A stretch of DNA of 54,690 bases, taken from positions 1-54,690 of the forward strand of contig CAMJXE010000012.1 in assembly GCA_946409645.1 (NCBI GenBank). Reading direction: 5' to 3'. The translations under genes were made by a program, and so were the position numbers. The DNA comes from an uncultured Bacteroidales bacterium (lineage in GTDB: Bacteria; Bacteroidota; Bacteroidia; Bacteroidales; WCHB1-69). Positions 52,396 through 54,690 of this stretch are shown one piece after another. Below the pieces are notes generated by a model. The model was not told the origin of the DNA. It did no database searches and was given only the letters and a program-made list of their open reading frames with translations. The first letter of the stretch is position 1. The number at the start of each line of letters is the position of its first letter.

Positions 52396-53310
52396 TTATT
52401 CGTTGTAATAGGTGAATTTTCGTTGTTTGACGTAAACGATTTGGTTATCGACGGCGCAAACCTCCGTCTGCCAGTTTTTGTGGGAATCATAATTAAAGAA
52501 GTAGTGATGTTCTTTGACGTGGTGCAGTTTGTCTTCGTAAATAATTTTGCGTATGCGCCCAGCTTGGTCGTATTGCGTGTAGGTATATTCAATCATTTGG
52601 TTGCCAGCCTTATAGACACATCGGTTAACTTCATCGCCGTAGTTGTCGTACTCGATTTTAGCAGTTTTGAAGACTTTGCCGTCGGGCTCATATTCAATAA
52701 TCTCCTTTACCAAACCATCTTCGTTGAACTTGTAATCTACGGTAGTCTGAAGTTTGCCAAACGATTGCACAGTGTGAATGATATTGCCGACACCGTCAGT
52801 GGTGTGCATAAACGACATTACGAGGCTATCGCCTTGATAAATCTTCTCACCTACGAGAAATCGGTTCCGGTCATAATGGTATTCACCGAATGTAACGAGA
52901 GAATCTTCTCGATTAGGATTAAATTCCTGCCAACGCTCGATACGCGCATCGTCAGAATAGGTATAGTCTCGATGGTAGGCTATGCCGTCGTTACCAAACT
53001 TCGTGAAATGCAGCAAAAAGCCATCGGAGGTGTATTGTTGGCGAGATTGGGAGACATCCGACCCATTACAACGCTTTTTGCAGATATCTAAAAGATGTTG
53101 TATGTTGGCCGTGTCTGAAACAGTGATAGAGTCTCCTTGTAAATTATAAGTTTCAGTATCTAAGTATTTTACATATCCAAAGATATGATTTCGCTGCAGA
53201 TGGTTTTTCTCGATGTCGGGCACAATAACGATAGGGGCGGGCTTCTTTTTGCACCCGCTCAAGCACGCAAGCATGGCAAGGATCAATATCGTTACGGCAG
53301 GAATACGCAT
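52396..53310 (-). CDS. Lipoprotein with YD/RHS-like repeats
   Basis: 304 residues. Lipobox 'LSGC' (~17-20). The rest consists of short repeats ending in Tyr-Asp-like motifs ('YTYSDDARIERWQEF', 'YHYDRNRFLVGEKIY', 'IEYDNYGDEVNR', 'YTQYDQAGRIRKIIYE'), resembling YD repeats. Probably a surface or periplasmic lipoprotein. Function unknown. Confidence 0.8.
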   Translation of the reverse strand: MRIPAVTILILAMLACLSGCKKKPAPIVIVPDIEKNHLQRNHIFGYVKYLDTETYNLQGDSITVSDTANIQHLLDICKKRCNGSDVSQSRQQYTSDGFLLHFTKFGNDGIAYHRDYTYSDDARIERWQEFNPNREDSLVTFGEYHYDRNRFLVGEKIYQGDSLVMSFMHTTDGVGNIIHTVQSFGKLQTTVDYKFNEDGLVKEIIEYEPDGKVFKTAKIEYDNYGDEVNRCVYKAGNQMIEYTYTQYDQAGRIRKIIYEDKLHHVKEHHYFFNYDSHKNWQTEVCAVDNQIVYVKQRKFTYYNE

Positions 53311-53324
53311 ATTTTGAGTTTTTT

Positions 53325-53361
53325 AGTGATCAGTGATCAGTGAATAGTGAATAGTGATCAA
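53325..53361. repeat. Heptamer array left of the four-helix-bundle gene
   Basis: AGTGATC AGTGATC AGTGAAT AGTGAAT AGTGATC: five 7-bp units. The reverse complement of the unit (GATCACT) is close to the unit of the array at 53751-53802. Confidence 0.85.
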
Positions 53362-53363
53362 GT

Positions 53364-53738
53364 TTAGGGTTTCGATGTTGATTGTTTTTTTAGTTTATTA
53401 TTGAGATAAGTAATATAACCCGATAAAATTTTTCTGACGGTAGAAAGTTGATTGAAAATGTTGTTGTCTGATTTAAAATAACCAAGTTCTTCAGAAATAA
53501 TCAATTGTGTTTCTAATTCTGCTAGCGAACCTTGTGCAATATAACAAAAACGAACTAGTTCTTTATCATTATTTCTACCAGCACCTTCTGCAATATTAGA
53601 AGGTATAGACACAGCAGCTCTTCGCATTTGAGAACATATTCCAAACTGTTCGTAAGAAGGAAAGCCTTTTAATAAAAGGTAAACCTCTTTTACTAATTTG
53701 ATACTCTCCTTCCAAACTGCCAAATCTTTGTGGTTCAT
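53364..53738 (-). CDS. Four-helix bundle protein (23S rRNA intervening-sequence family)
   Basis: 124 residues with the family core 'DLAVWKESIKLVKEVY', 'SQMRRAAVSIPSNIAEGAGR', 'FCYIAQGSLAELETQL'. Such proteins were first seen in 23S rRNA intervening sequences and also occur as free genes, as here, and are related to the Avd accessory protein of diversity-generating retroelements. No reverse transcriptase is near. It is flanked on both sides by heptamer arrays in opposite orientation. Confidence 0.9.
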   Translation of the reverse strand: MNHKDLAVWKESIKLVKEVYLLLKGFPSYEQFGICSQMRRAAVSIPSNIAEGAGRNNDKELVRFCYIAQGSLAELETQLIISEELGYFKSDNNIFNQLSTVRKILSGYITYLNNKLKKQSTSKP

Positions 53739-53750
53739 ACTTATCTACTA

Positions 53751-53802
53751 CTGTTCACTGCTCACTGTTCACTGCTCACTGTTCACTGCTCACTGTTCAC
53801 TC
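53751..53802. repeat. Heptamer array right of the four-helix-bundle gene
   Basis: Seven units of alternating GTTCACT and GCTCACT (52 bp). Together with 53325-53361 it forms inverted arrays around the gene. Confidence 0.9.
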
Positions 53803-53803
53803 T

Positions 53804-54690
<887 letters not shown>

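Noticed and set aside
53364-53738. Avd of a diversity-generating retroelement
   Set aside because: No reverse transcriptase, template repeat or variable repeat was seen nearby; the protein fits the free four-helix-bundle family.

Overview
The window is chromosomal DNA from a member of the Bacteroidota, most likely the order Bacteroidales. Evidence: many promoters of the TAnnTTTG (-7) type; small proteins largely confined to this phylum (DUF4295 beside bL33, DUF4290, DUF5606); a protein ending in a gliding-motility-type (type IX secretion, type B) C-terminal domain; a giant BspA-like leucine-rich-repeat protein; a TonB-dependent receptor with a carboxypeptidase-like N-terminal domain; RnfB and RnfC; and a release-factor-2 gene with its programmed frameshift. 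The species is not identifiable by eye. No rRNA, tRNA, CRISPR array, phage or complete insertion sequence was seen.

Layout. 1-6526 (-): a BspA-like surface protein of at least 2175 residues, running off the left edge. 6527-9250: a small accessory region with a structured leader element, a YhcG/DUF1016 nuclease gene bracketed by ~107-bp direct repeats, and a compact DUF3791-DUF3990-DUF3791-like operon that looks like an ADP-ribosyltransferase-type toxin system. 9346-17071 (-): rpmG, DUF4295, obgE, a 1252-residue secreted protein and RNase R; obgE and rnr have heptanucleotide arrays right up to their start codons. 17209-19482: a decayed hipBA pair and an orphan ATPase. 19554-24836 (-): rnfB-rnfC, closed by a terminator, then a separately promoted subtilase and ApbE. 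25017-26906 (+): an envelope protein and an S41 protease lipoprotein. 27088-30420 (-): a DMT transporter and a TonB-dependent receptor. 30498-35849 (+): a lipoprotein, an initiating sugar transferase, DUF4290 and a NatAB-type ABC exporter. 35950-40756 (+): an Na+ symporter, an SDR oxidoreductase, a Fic protein and a DUF4143 ATPase, separated by degenerate TCTGCG repeats. 40815-54690: a ferredoxin-type membrane protein, prfB, a DNA-repair-like gene pair (TIGR03915/TIGR03916) split by a 1.9-kb islet carrying a RhuM-like gene and a PIN toxin/antitoxin pair, ribBA, lepA, four minus-strand envelope or hypothetical genes, and the 3' part of urocanate hydratase.

How it works together. The housekeeping content concerns translation and RNA (bL33, ObgE, RNase R, RF2, EF-4), flavin and electron transport (RibBA makes the FMN/FAD precursor, ApbE attaches FMN to Rnf/Nqr-type subunits, RnfBC are the soluble-facing part of Rnf), and envelope biogenesis. 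Small selfish or defensive modules sit between these genes: DUF3990, hipBA remnant, Fic, PIN/antitoxin, RhuM-like, YhcG nuclease and two orphan ATPases. The spacers hold several classes of short repeats: heptamers, a decamer, 28-bp palindromes, a MITE-like element, and promoter-bearing direct repeats.
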